Source of the DNA: DASVUS01 sp036388675
GTDB lineage: Bacteria; Armatimonadota; Abditibacteriia; Abditibacteriales; Abditibacteriaceae
Length of the DNA: 64,000 nt
Reading direction: 5' to 3'
NCBI GenBank assembly: GCA_036388675.1
Contig: DASVRI010000039.1
Span: 62,001-126,000 of the forward strand
Shown piece after piece: positions 43,412-51,732 of the stretch; the first letter of the stretch is position 1, and every line of letters begins with the position of its first letter. The translations under genes were made by a program, and so were the position numbers. The notes under the pieces are model-generated. The model did not search any database. It saw only the letters and a list, made by a program, of their open reading frames with translations, and had not been told where the DNA came from.

Positions 43412-45010
43412 TTACGAACGTGACTGGCCACGCGGACGCGCCCTGTTGTTACGAGTTAGCGTCTCGACAGGGCTGGCCGCGTTTGGCTGAGTACTCTGTC
43501 CCCAGCAAGGCGCATCATCTTCTGCTGCATTATCCGTCAGGCGAGTCTGATTGCTACCGTCAGCATTCATGGTGTAAATCTCACTGTTGCCATCGCGAGT
43601 TGAGACGAAGGTAATCTGCTTGCTGTCAGGGCTAAATACCGGAAAGTGGTTGTCAGAGGGCGTCGTGGTCAGGCGAGTCTGATTGCTGCCGTCGGCATTC
43701 ATGATGTAGATTTGGCGTGTATCGTCTACATCACGATAGTTTTCAAAAGCGATCTTGCTGCCATCGGGGCTAAATACCGGCCCGAACTCCAACACAAAAC
43801 CGCCGGTGAGCTGCGTCAAGTTGCTGCCATCGACATTTGCGGTGTAAATCTGAGCGTAAGAATGATCGCGCGATGCCAGGAAAGCGATTTTCTTGCCGTC
43901 AGGGCTGAATACTGCCTGCTCTTCCACAGATGGTGTGCTGGCAAAACGGATTTGGTTGCTGCCGTCGGCATTCATGATGCAGACGTTATAGTCATACTCG
44001 GAAAACGACAGGTAGCTTAGAGAGCGGAAAGCAATTTTCCTACCGTCAGGGCTGAATACCGGGCGATCATTGGATGTTGAATCATTAATGAGGCGCGTCT
44101 GGTTACTGCCGTCTACATTCATGATGTAGATTTGATGGAGGTTGCCGTTCGGGTCATCACGAGTTGACGAGAATGCGATCTTCGTTCCATCGGGACTAAA
44201 TACCGGCGCGCTTTCCCACGCAGCACTATTAGTGAGTCGCGTCTGATTACTGCTATCCGCATTCATGATGTAGATTTCCGAGTTGCCGTCACGACCGGAA
44301 AGGAAAGCGATCTTGCTGCCATCAGAGCTAAATACCGGGAATATGTCTAGAGCCAGGCCACTGGTGAGGCGCGTCTGATTGCCGCCGCCAGACTTCATGC
44401 TGTAGAGTTCCCAATTGCCGTCGCGATTAGTGTGGAAAGCGATATTGCCGTTGGTAGGCACAGTTTTTGGTGTGGGTGCTGGCGTGGGTGTTGCTGTTGG
44501 AACAGGTGTCGGCGTCGGTGCTGGCGTGGGTGTCGATGTCGGAACAGGCGTCGGCGTCGGCACCGGCGTGGGTGTCGGTTCCGGCGTCGGAGTTGATGTC
44601 GGAACGGGTGTCGGTGTTGCAGCAATAACAATGCTCTGCGAGAAGATGGCCTTCGGTGGTTTACGCCTCGATTCTTGATAGCGTATTTGAAGAGCATACG
44701 TGCCAAAAGGAAGAACCGGCACAGAGATTTTTGCAGTTTGGACGTCTTGAAAGATCGGCGCCACTTTCGTTTCTGCGATGAAGAACGTGTAGGGGCTAAT
44801 CCCATTCTTCACTTTAAAGCCCTTAGCAGATGTAAGGGTGAGAGTATCGCCCCAACGCACCGTTGCGGTGGGGTTTAGCAGCGCAAATGCCGCTGGTTTA
44901 GGGCTTTTAGGCTTACCCGAACTTGTGACCTGGGCAAGAGAGGCTGTCGCAACAATCAGAGACAAAACTAGACTCAAACAACAAAGCAAACGACGATAAA
45001 TAGAGTTCAC
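43412..45010 (-). CDS. Secreted TolB/PD40 beta-propeller with Thr-Pro linker
   Basis: I choose the GTG at 45010 (VNSIYRRLLCCLSLVLSLIV), preceded by GAAAGG; an upstream start at 45070 adds a leader before the signal peptide. A signal peptide ends near SLAQ. A strand-rich domain follows, then a Thr-Pro-Val repeat linker (encoded at about 44464-44620) and at least six PD40 blades with SPDGSKIAFLSGRDGNSEIY-like repeats. The propeller probably faces the cell surface or periplasm and binds proteins or glycans; no partner is indicated. GAGTACTC 43489 is near the C-terminus. Confidence 0.8.
   Translation of the reverse strand: MNSIYRRLLCCLSLVLSLIVATASLAQVTSSGKPKSPKPAAFALLNPTATVRWGDTLTLTSAKGFKVKNGISPYTFFIAETKVAPIFQDVQTAKISVPVLPFGTYALQIRYQESRRKPPKAIFSQSIVIAATPTPVPTSTPTPEPTPTPVPTPTPVPTSTPTPAPTPTPVPTATPTPAPTPKTVPTNGNIAFHTNRDGNWELYSMKSGGGNQTRLTSGLALDIFPVFSSDGSKIAFLSGRDGNSEIYIMNADSSNQTRLTNSAAWESAPVFSPDGTKIAFSSTRDDPNGNLHQIYIMNVDGSNQTRLINDSTSNDRPVFSPDGRKIAFRSLSYLSFSEYDYNVCIMNADGSNQIRFASTPSVEEQAVFSPDGKKIAFLASRDHSYAQIYTANVDGSNLTQLTGGFVLEFGPVFSPDGSKIAFENYRDVDDTRQIYIMNADGSNQTRLTTTPSDNHFPVFSPDSKQITFVSTRDGNSEIYTMNADGSNQTRLTDNAAEDDAPCWGQSTQPNAASPVETLTRNNRARPRGQSRS
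44464..44620. repeat. Tandem repeat encoding the Thr-Pro linker
   Basis: A GGTGT/GGCGT-rich repeat on the plus strand; on the minus strand it encodes (Thr/Ala/Val)-Pro-Thr-Pro units, typical of extended extracellular linkers. Copy number is likely to vary. Confidence 0.8.
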
Positions 45011-45250
45011 GAATACCTTTCTTAAATAACAGCTCTTAAAATAGGCGACCCGCGAGTCACCGTGCACCACGAAATGATGTGACAGACTTAATCGCCAAGA
45101 TCGCCCTTTCGGACGCTGTGACCTGGTCGAGCAATGAAATGTGGCCGCACTACATACATTTAGCCAGAACTGACAGCCAATACATTAACACACAACTGTG
45201 TAGTTGTGACAAGAACCCGAAGATAAATTTTCAGCAGCCTGTTTTGTAGC

Positions 45251-46303
45251 TTAGAGGATTCCGTGTTTCACTTTGAACTCTTGTCTTGAGCTGCCCGGCC
45301 ATGATTCCGGGCGGTTCCAGAAGTCGTCATCGCGGCCCCCGTAGTAGTTTTCGAGCACGATGTCCATGACATGCGAGGTGCGCGCTGCCGAATAGCCGGT
45401 GCTGGGTGATGTGCCGCGACCGCGCAGTTCATCAACAATACTTTGGATTAAGGGCGCCTGAACGTGGGGTGGGTTGGTGCCGGGCAGCATCTCCACGCCT
45501 CCGGACGTTTCGAGCCGCAACTCTTCAATGCCAAAAGTGGAAAGCGAAAGCCGTCCCTGCGCACCGTAAATCTCGATGGTGTCTTCGCTTGCTTCGGCGT
45601 TGAAGTCCCACGTCGCGATGCCTTGCGCGCCGTTGCTGAGGCAAAAGCTCATCGAAACTGTATCTTCAACATCGTAGTGGCCGCCGCTGTTGGAAGCCAG
45701 GCCGCGCACTTCTTGCAGTGGGCCGAAAAGAAAATCGAGCACATCGAGCGTGTGAGAACCCAGGTCGAGGAAGAGGCCACCGCCTGAGTGCTCGGCCTGC
45801 AAGCGCCAGGGCAAATTTTCGCGACTCAAATTGCGTTCAGCACGGCGCGTCAGGCGGCAAACGACGCTGCGCACCTCGCCCAAACGCCCGCTGTCCAGCA
45901 CCTCTTTCACTTTGAGGAAACGCGGCAACGCCCGCCGGTAATAAGCGACAAAAAGCGGCGCGCGTGCTTCGTGGAACGCATCGATCATTTGCCGGCATTC
46001 GGCGAAGGAACGTGCCATCGGCTTTTCGACGTAGCAAGCCTTTTCTGCCTGCGCGACTTGAAGCGAGTACTCGCAGTGCATGCCCGGAGGTGCGGCGATA
46101 TAAACCGCGTTCACTTCCGGGTCATTGATTAAATCTTTGGCACGCGAATACCAGCGCGGGACGCCGTGACGCTGTGCGAAATCCTGCGCTTTAGCGGCGT
46201 CGCGGCGCATTACGGCCACCAGTTCGCTGCCGCGCGCCTGCTGAAAACCGGGCCCGCTTTTCACTTCGCACACGTTGCCGCATCCCAGAATGCCCCAGCG
46301 AAT
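45251..46303 (-). CDS. Gfo/Idh/MocA-family oxidoreductase, probable AUU or AUA start
   Basis: The 350-residue NAD(P)-binding protein has the Rossmann fold start RWGILGCGNVCEVKSGPG, then VYIAAPPGMH, EYSLQVAQAEKACYVEKPMA (the EKP motif) and the C-terminal sheet domain. It would oxidise or reduce a sugar or related compound. The GILGCGNV loop needs a start at or before ATT 46303 (or ATA 46309), since a stop in this frame lies immediately upstream at about 46313. The first GTG (46273) would delete the nucleotide loop. The gene overlaps or abuts the DUF6941 gene stop, giving coupling. GAGTACTC 46065 encodes Glu-Tyr-Ser. Confidence 0.85.
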   Translation of the reverse strand: MRWGILGCGNVCEVKSGPGFQQARGSELVAVMRRDAAKAQDFAQRHGVPRWYSRAKDLINDPEVNAVYIAAPPGMHCEYSLQVAQAEKACYVEKPMARSFAECRQMIDAFHEARAPLFVAYYRRALPRFLKVKEVLDSGRLGEVRSVVCRLTRRAERNLSRENLPWRLQAEHSGGGLFLDLGSHTLDVLDFLFGPLQEVRGLASNSGGHYDVEDTVSMSFCLSNGAQGIATWDFNAEASEDTIEIYGAQGRLSLSTFGIEELRLETSGGVEMLPGTNPPHVQAPLIQSIVDELRGRGTSPSTGYSAARTSHVMDIVLENYYGGRDDDFWNRPESWPGSSRQEFKVKHGIL

Positions 46304-46305
46304 CG

Positions 46306-46719
46306 TTATGTTGCCTCATCCTCCGCGCAAATTTGCATCAGTTCAAGCGGCACTTCGCCCTTGAGGCTGCCGTTGATGAGAATTTCGAAACGGTAGTTAC
46401 CCGGTACCGGAAAGTTCACGTTGTGTATGTTGATGTCGAACGGAATAATCGGGCTGAGAGTGGGCGACTCTTTGCTTAGTTGCAGGTTGCCCTGCATACC
46501 GAAAATCGCTTTGCCGTCCGGATCGCGCAACGCGATTTCGATAACAAAAGTCTGACCCTTTTCGAAAGGTGCGGCACGAAACTCCAGCGCAAGTGCCAGA
46601 TGCGGATGCGTGACAGGAAAAGTAGGACTAAAGATTGCGTGAAAAATGCCCAGGATGTTGAGCTTGTCGCCGACTGCTTTGTTGGCCGCATCGGCGACGG
46701 CGCCCAGAATCATTTCCAT
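46306..46719 (-). CDS. DUF6941-family protein
   Basis: The 137-residue soluble protein has the pattern of DUF6941: ADAANKAVGDKLNILGIFHAI, FPVTHPHLALALEFRAAP, VIEIALRDPDGKAIFGMQG and INIHNVNFPVPGNYRFEILING, a beta-sandwich-like fold. Function is unknown in the family. Its stop touches the start region of the oxidoreductase, so the two are probably co-transcribed. A GAGTACTC (46730) lies 11 bases before the ATG, again at the ribosome-site position. Confidence 0.8.
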   Translation of the reverse strand: MEMILGAVADAANKAVGDKLNILGIFHAIFSPTFPVTHPHLALALEFRAAPFEKGQTFVIEIALRDPDGKAIFGMQGNLQLSKESPTLSPIIPFDINIHNVNFPVPGNYRFEILINGSLKGEVPLELMQICAEDEAT

Positions 46720-46816
46720 CGTGCCATGCGAGTACTCGAGAAGCTGAAAAACGCAGTTTGCGACCCTCTAAATTGAGCCGCGAAAAAGCACAGAACTTAC
46801 CTGAGAGAAGCCTTTT

Positions 46817-46887
46817 ACGAACCCGGAGCGTAAGCGACGGGCTTGTGTATTGTTCTGATAAGCTCGTCGCTTATGCTCCGGGTTCGT
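46817..46887. repeat. MITE-like palindromic element C
   Basis: Arms 46817-46843 and 46861-46887 pair over 27 bases with two mismatches around a 17-base loop. The arm core (GAACCCGGAGCGTAAGCGAC) resembles element B (GAACCCGAAGCGTGAGCGAC), marking a common family. Confidence 0.85.
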
Positions 46888-46963
46888 TGTGCCTGAGGCT
46901 TTTGTGACCTTGTGCTTGCTGGCGGCTGTTTCTATTCCGGGTAGCAACGCGAGTTAAAAGCGA

Positions 46964-47815
46964 CTAAACGCCGGCGGCCTGTTCCAGTTCGCCCAGAAGC
47001 TCCAGCATGAGCCGCACTTTGTCGAGCGAGCCGGTTTGCTCGTAGGCCACGACGAGGTTGCGCAGCACGCGCGCCACCATCACCAGAGCCGGTGCGGGCT
47101 CGCTCATGGCGCCCGGTGCGGCTTTAAACAGGGCGGCAACTTCGTGTTCGGCCAGAACGCGACCGCCGCCGAAACAGTCGAAGAACAGTTCGCGACCGCC
47201 GTCTTCATCTTCCACATGCGCGCGCGCCAGAAAATGTCCGGGGAAATTGCAGCCGCTCACATCCAGGTTGAGGCGATGGCCGACCAGAATAAAGACACTG
47301 GCCAGACTGATGGGAATGCCGCGCCCTTTTTCGATGACTTCGAGCAGGTTGCTGTGGCGCGGATTATACAGTCCTTCGGGCGATGCGCCATGAAAGTTTC
47401 GGCCCAGGTCGGTAAACAGCCATTGGCTCAGTGTCTCGGGCTCGATGGGCCAGTCGCAGCGCAGATATTCATCGGCCAGGTCGTCCAGCAGCTCGCTCAA
47501 GTCCAACGAGTACTCGTTGCCCGATTGCCAGCGCGCCAGCAGCGATAGGGCCGCTTCAAGCTTGCCGTATTCATCGTCGTGCTGACTGTCGAGCCACGAT
47601 TGCCACTGCTTGCGCAGCACAGTGTCGCCGTCGCGCTGCAGAATCTCGTCCAGCATGAGGCGCTGCTCAATTGAAACGGGTATCGCTTGGCGCAAAATTT
47701 CGGTTTCGAGTTCAGGCCCGAAAGCGTGCAGTTGGTTGGCGACTCTCTCGCGCACGCGCGGCGATCTGTCGTCCATCAGCTTGATAAGAAACGGGATTTG
47801 AGTGGCGTCTTTCAT
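46964..47815 (-). CDS. SirB1-family transglutaminase-like protein
   Basis: I start at 47815 (MKDATQIPFLIKLMDDRSPR); the frame can extend to 47848. About 283 residues. The N-terminal ~50 residues look HEAT-like. The core matches the SirB1/TPR transglutaminase-like family: LSQWLFTDLGRNFHGASPEGLYNPRHSNLLEVIEKGRGIPISLASVFILVGHRLNL followed by CNFPGHFLARA. The C-terminus is helical. Catalytic capacity is uncertain in the family, and its role is unknown. GAGTACTC 47508 encodes Glu-Tyr-Ser. Confidence 0.85.
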   Translation of the reverse strand: MKDATQIPFLIKLMDDRSPRVRERVANQLHAFGPELETEILRQAIPVSIEQRLMLDEILQRDGDTVLRKQWQSWLDSQHDDEYGKLEAALSLLARWQSGNEYSLDLSELLDDLADEYLRCDWPIEPETLSQWLFTDLGRNFHGASPEGLYNPRHSNLLEVIEKGRGIPISLASVFILVGHRLNLDVSGCNFPGHFLARAHVEDEDGGRELFFDCFGGGRVLAEHEVAALFKAAPGAMSEPAPALVMVARVLRNLVVAYEQTGSLDKVRLMLELLGELEQAAGV

Positions 47816-47842
47816 GACTTTGGTACTCGACTTACGATAGTA

Positions 47843-47981
47843 AACCACAGAGACACAGTGAACACAGAGGTTTTACGGGGTGGAGGAGATACAAAAGGAA
47901 TAAAGGCCACTCTATACACTCCACCCATCCCGTTCATCCCCTCGATCCCAGTTTCTCCCTGTTCTCTGCGTCTCTGTGGTT
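47843..47981. repeat. Inverted repeat between apaG and the SirB1-like gene
   Basis: AACCACAGAGACACAGTGAA (47843 onward) and CTCTGCGTCTCTGTGGTT (47964-47981) are inverted relatives flanking about 90 bases of non-coding DNA. The motif resembles a dispersed repeat common in many bacterial genomes. Confidence 0.65.
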
Positions 47982-47991
47982 CAAAGCCTTT

Positions 47992-48375
47992 CTAGTTCAG
48001 CATATGAGTGGGCATCAACACAAACGGCGCGATGACCGCCTCGAACTCTTCGCCGCCGCGCCGCACCATGCCGTAGGTGCCGCGCATGGTGCCATATTCG
48101 GTGCGCAGCGGGCAATAGCTGCGGTAAGAAAACGACTGGCCCGGCTCCAGATAAGGCGTTTCACCGACCACGCCCTCGCCCCGCACTTCTTCGATGTGGT
48201 GCTGGGCGTCTTTGATGATCCAGTGACGTGTCAGAAGCTGCGCCGGTTCGCTGCCTTCATTTGTGATGCTGATGTCGTAGGCAAAGATGTATTTGCCGTT
48301 TTGCGGCTCCGATTGATCCGGCAGATATTCCGTTTCGACACTGACTTTGATGCCCTGCGTGACACAAACCGACAC
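47992..48375 (-). CDS. apaG: Co2+/Mg2+ efflux-associated protein ApaG
   Basis: With a start at GTG 48375 the protein is 127 residues, the normal ApaG length, and has GGGGAGG ten bases upstream. A GTG at 48417 is too far upstream. Seen: GIKVSVETEYLPDQS, YIFAYDISITNEGSEPAQLLTRHWIIKDAQHHIEEVRGEGVVGETPYLEPGQSFSY and MRGTYGMV, the Fn3-like ApaG fold. Known role is loosely tied to metal efflux and phosphate binding; here no partner genes are adjacent. Confidence 0.93.
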   Translation of the reverse strand: MSVCVTQGIKVSVETEYLPDQSEPQNGKYIFAYDISITNEGSEPAQLLTRHWIIKDAQHHIEEVRGEGVVGETPYLEPGQSFSYRSYCPLRTEYGTMRGTYGMVRRGGEEFEAVIAPFVLMPTHMLN

Positions 48376-48681
48376 GATCCCTGACCTCCCCAACTGAAAT
48401 GCATTTGTAGCGGCCACCCTGGCCGCCTGCGCTAGCCGCCTGCGCCTGTTACATATTTTACCACGCTGCGCCCGGTTGTTGTGCTGTGCCCCTCACCTGC
48501 TTCCCCAGGGGCGACCCCGCTTCCAATTGCAGGAGAACGGAATTGCACCTGGAATCTCATACGACTCCGAGAATAACGTTCAACAAGCCGCGCGTTGTCG
48601 CGTTGTCACGTTCCACATTAAACTGTTACACGCTCCATTCATCACCACCGTGCAAGAAAGTGCATCGTCTCACCTATCGTT
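48376..48681. other. Divergent intergenic region apaG / glycoside hydrolase
   Basis: About 306 bases. A short repeat (GCCTGCGC units) lies near 48425-48450. I see no gene, no strong hairpin and no GAGTACTC; it must hold both outward promoters. Confidence 0.5.
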
Positions 48682-51417
48682 ATGAAAAACTTAAGAACTC
48701 TACACCGAGACATCTCCAACGACACAGCAGAAAAGAGTACTCGCAAGCGGGTCTCCGCGCTGGCACTTGCCCTGGCGGTTTCCAGCCTGGCCAGCGCCAG
48801 CATCGGCACAAACGCAGCAAGCGCCCAGGAGAATCGCTTTCCCTGGGTGATGCCGTGGGACGACGCGTCACGCAATGTCGCCGATGTTTCGTTTCTCAAT
48901 CCGGCGCCTTTGAACAACAGGCATCGCATCAGCGTGCGCAACGGTCACTTCTCCGACACAACCGGACGGCGCGTGCGCATTATGGGCACCAACTTCGGCA
49001 GCGGTGCCAACTTCCCCTTCAAAGAAGATGCGCCCAAGGTCGCGGCGCGCCTGCATAAACTCGGCTTCAACATGGTGCGCTTGCATCATATGGATGCAAC
49101 GTGGGCTAACCCCGGCATCTTCGGCAAAGACCGCGACAACGCTAACTCCGTGAACGAGGAGATTTCGAAAGAAAGCCTCGATCAGCTCGACTATCTGGTC
49201 TATCAATTGAAGCAGCACGGCATTTATGTTGATTTGAACCTGCACGTTTCCTGGTCGCCTAACGCTGCCGCCAACTTTCCCGACACGGACAAGCTGCCGG
49301 AATTGGGCAAGGTCACGTCCTATTTCGAGAAGCGCTCCATCGAGCACCAGAAGAATTACGCGCGCCAGTTCCTCACACACGTCAATCCCTACTCAAAAAT
49401 GACGTGGGCCGATGACCCGGCGGTGGCTCTGGTCGAGATTACCAACGAAGACACGCTGCTGGGCGAAGCCTGGGGCGACCGCCTGCTTGATTTGCCGCCT
49501 TATTATCGCGATCAGTTGCAGGCCGGCTGGAACACCTTCCTCAAGAACAAATACACCAGCACCGAAGCGATGCGGCGCGCCTGGACAACTGATGTTGCGA
49601 CCGGGCCGAACATCTTACACAACGCACAGCTTGCCGACGGCACCCAAGGCTGGACGCTGGAACGTCAGCAGGGTGCTTTCGATTGGTCGGTCGAAGACCT
49701 TGGCGATGTAAGCGCACTGCCGGAGAATTCACGACCGCAGGGCCGCGCCGTTCATTTAAAGGTAAGCGAAGTGGGCGATGCGCCCTGGCGCCAGCAGTTC
49801 CACCAGAACGGTCTGGATTTCGCAGACGGCGAAAACTACACCATTCAGTTCTGGGCGCGGGCCGACAAAGTGCGCGCTCTCCCGGTGTATGTCGGCCTCG
49901 ATCAAGATCCGTGGCGCCACATCGGAGCCGATGCCCGTCTTAATGTAACGCCGCAATGGAAGCGTTACACGGTTCTGCTGACTGCCAATAATCCGGTAGC
50001 CAATCACAATCGTTTGTCGTTTAGCTTGGGCGAAAGCACAGGCGATGTCTGGCTGGCCGACTTTTCAGTGCGACGCGGCATCGTGGTCGAATTGGAGCCG
50101 GAACAAACTCTGGAAGCGGGCAGCATTCCCCTGACGCGCGCCGCCGGTACGCCGCAAGGCCGCGATTATATCGCGTATCTGATAGAGGTGGAGCGCGAGT
50201 ACTCGGAAGGCATGCGCTCCTACATCAAGAACGACTTAAAGGCAAAGGCTCTGGTCACGTGCTCGCAGGCCTGGCTGGGCGGTCTGGGCGGCGTGCTGCG
50301 CGAGTCGCGCATGGACTGGGTCGATCACCACGCTTACTGGCAGCACCCCAACTTCCCACGCCAGCCATGGGACGCCAAAGACTGGACCATCGGCAACACC
50401 GCGATGGTGGGGGAAGCCGGCGGCGGCACCTTTCCCAGCCTGGCCATGCACCGCGTCGAAGGCAAGCCGTTCACTGTTACCGAATATAACCATCCGGCGC
50501 CCAATGAATACGCCGCCGAAACCATGCCGCTGCTGGCCGCGTATGCCGCGTGGCAGGATTGGGACGGCATTTTCCTGTTTTCTTACAACGGCGACCGCAA
50601 CAATTGGAAGAGCGACCGCATTCGCGGCTTCTTCGACGCTGATGCCGATCCCAACAAAATGGCGCTGATGCCCGCCGCCTCGATGATCTTTCTCGGCAAT
50701 CAGGTGCAGCCCGCCAGCCTCAAGAAATCGACTCTGGTGGTGCCACGCGGGGGTGTTGTCAACACCATGGGGCGCAACGGCCTGGCCGGTTTCTGGGCCA
50801 CCAACGTCGGTAGCCTGTGGAGCGCGCAAGGTTCGTCGCGCCAGGACTGGCTGCAAAGTCGCATGGCGGTGCGCCTTGTCGAAGGCAGCGGCCCCATAAC
50901 CATGGAACGAGTACTCACTCCAACCCACGTTCGCAACCAGGTCGAGTGGCACACCGATTCGCCGCAGACATCACTTTTTACCGTGCGCGCGCCGGCTGCC
51001 AAGGCTGCACTGGGTTTCCTGGGCGGACAGTGGATTGATTTGGGCGATGTCGTCATATCGATGGAGCGCTCAGCACGCAACTTCGTTTCAATGACGCTGA
51101 CGGCGATGGACAACAAGCCGGTTCAAAGATCGCGGCGCTTGTTGCTGACGGCGTTGGACAACGTCGAAAATCAGGGCATGACGTGGAATGCCGAGCGCAC
51201 CTCGGTCAGCGATCAGTGGGGCACCGGTCCGGCCATGGCTGCCGGTATTGCGGCTTCGGTCACAATGCGCACAGACGCGCGCCGCATAACCGTGTACGCT
51301 CTGAATGCCACCGGCGCGCGTGCCCGGCAGGTGCCGTCAACATTGAAGAACGGCCAGTTGATGTTTCGCATCAGCCCACAGCAGCGCACGTTGTGGTATG
51401 AAATCGTCGCCGCTTAA
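48682..51417 (+). CDS. Secreted cellulase-like glycoside hydrolase
   Basis: The 911-residue protein has a signal-type N-terminus (VSALALALAVSSLASASIG then NAASAQE). The catalytic barrel opens RIMGTNFGSGANFPFKEDAPKVAARLHKLGFNMVRLHHMDATW, as in family 5-related cellulases. Acid/base Glu about residue 256 in LVEITNEDTL and nucleophile Glu about 601 in FTVTEYNHP fit the clan GH-A pattern. Between them, residues about 310-460 look like a carbohydrate-binding module (ILHNAQLADGTQGWTLERQQ, QFWARADKVR), inserted in the barrel or between lobes. The end is beta-rich. Likely degrades plant or microbial polysaccharide outside the cell. Substrate unproven. GAGTACTC at 48735, 50197, 50909. Confidence 0.85.
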   Translation: MKNLRTLHRDISNDTAEKSTRKRVSALALALAVSSLASASIGTNAASAQENRFPWVMPWDDASRNVADVSFLNPAPLNNRHRISVRNGHFSDTTGRRVRIMGTNFGSGANFPFKEDAPKVAARLHKLGFNMVRLHHMDATWANPGIFGKDRDNANSVNEEISKESLDQLDYLVYQLKQHGIYVDLNLHVSWSPNAAANFPDTDKLPELGKVTSYFEKRSIEHQKNYARQFLTHVNPYSKMTWADDPAVALVEITNEDTLLGEAWGDRLLDLPPYYRDQLQAGWNTFLKNKYTSTEAMRRAWTTDVATGPNILHNAQLADGTQGWTLERQQGAFDWSVEDLGDVSALPENSRPQGRAVHLKVSEVGDAPWRQQFHQNGLDFADGENYTIQFWARADKVRALPVYVGLDQDPWRHIGADARLNVTPQWKRYTVLLTANNPVANHNRLSFSLGESTGDVWLADFSVRRGIVVELEPEQTLEAGSIPLTRAAGTPQGRDYIAYLIEVEREYSEGMRSYIKNDLKAKALVTCSQAWLGGLGGVLRESRMDWVDHHAYWQHPNFPRQPWDAKDWTIGNTAMVGEAGGGTFPSLAMHRVEGKPFTVTEYNHPAPNEYAAETMPLLAAYAAWQDWDGIFLFSYNGDRNNWKSDRIRGFFDADADPNKMALMPAASMIFLGNQVQPASLKKSTLVVPRGGVVNTMGRNGLAGFWATNVGSLWSAQGSSRQDWLQSRMAVRLVEGSGPITMERVLTPTHVRNQVEWHTDSPQTSLFTVRAPAAKAALGFLGGQWIDLGDVVISMERSARNFVSMTLTAMDNKPVQRSRRLLLTALDNVENQGMTWNAERTSVSDQWGTGPAMAAGIAASVTMRTDARRITVYALNATGARARQVPSTLKNGQLMFRISPQQRTLWYEIVAA

Positions 51418-51732
51418 CGCACAGCGTAACCAGCACTCGTGTCGAGTGCTCGACACGAGTGCTGGTTATGTCGCGTAGCAAGCTGAACCGGGAAGCCGAT
51501 TGTGCTACCCTATTTCAGGTAATCCAAGTTGCCATTTATGAGGTTGCCCGGCGCTGAAGCAGTGGTGCTGAGAGCAGTGCCGCTCCAGCAGCGGGCTGAT
51601 GATCACTCCTGATGATTGTCAAACAGGCCGCTTCAGCAGTCTTGTTTTCAGCGCAGCCCGCTCATTCACGGGCGGGGCACTGTGGGTAGCAACTTGGGTT
51701 AGGTACTTTTGTTTGAGAAGGATACAGCCGCT
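51418..51732. other. Intergenic region before rpoN
   Basis: About 315 bases with the 40-base palindrome at 51428-51467 and, near 51590-51695, a degenerate relative of palindromic element A (AGCGGGCTGA and AGCCCGCT inverted about 80 bases apart). No gene is evident. A ribosome site GAGAAGGA precedes rpoN. Confidence 0.55.
51428..51467. terminator. Near-perfect 40-base palindrome after the glycoside hydrolase
   Basis: Arms 51428-51446 and 51449-51467 are exact 19-base reverse complements with a two-base centre. Its core CGAGTGCTCG differs from the abundant CGAGTACTCG by one base. No T-run follows, so it is a strong hairpin rather than a classic intrinsic terminator. Confidence 0.7.

Noticed and set aside
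44464..44620. Thr-Pro repeat as a CRISPR or minisatellite locus
   Set aside because: It encodes a linker in a secreted protein; no spacers.
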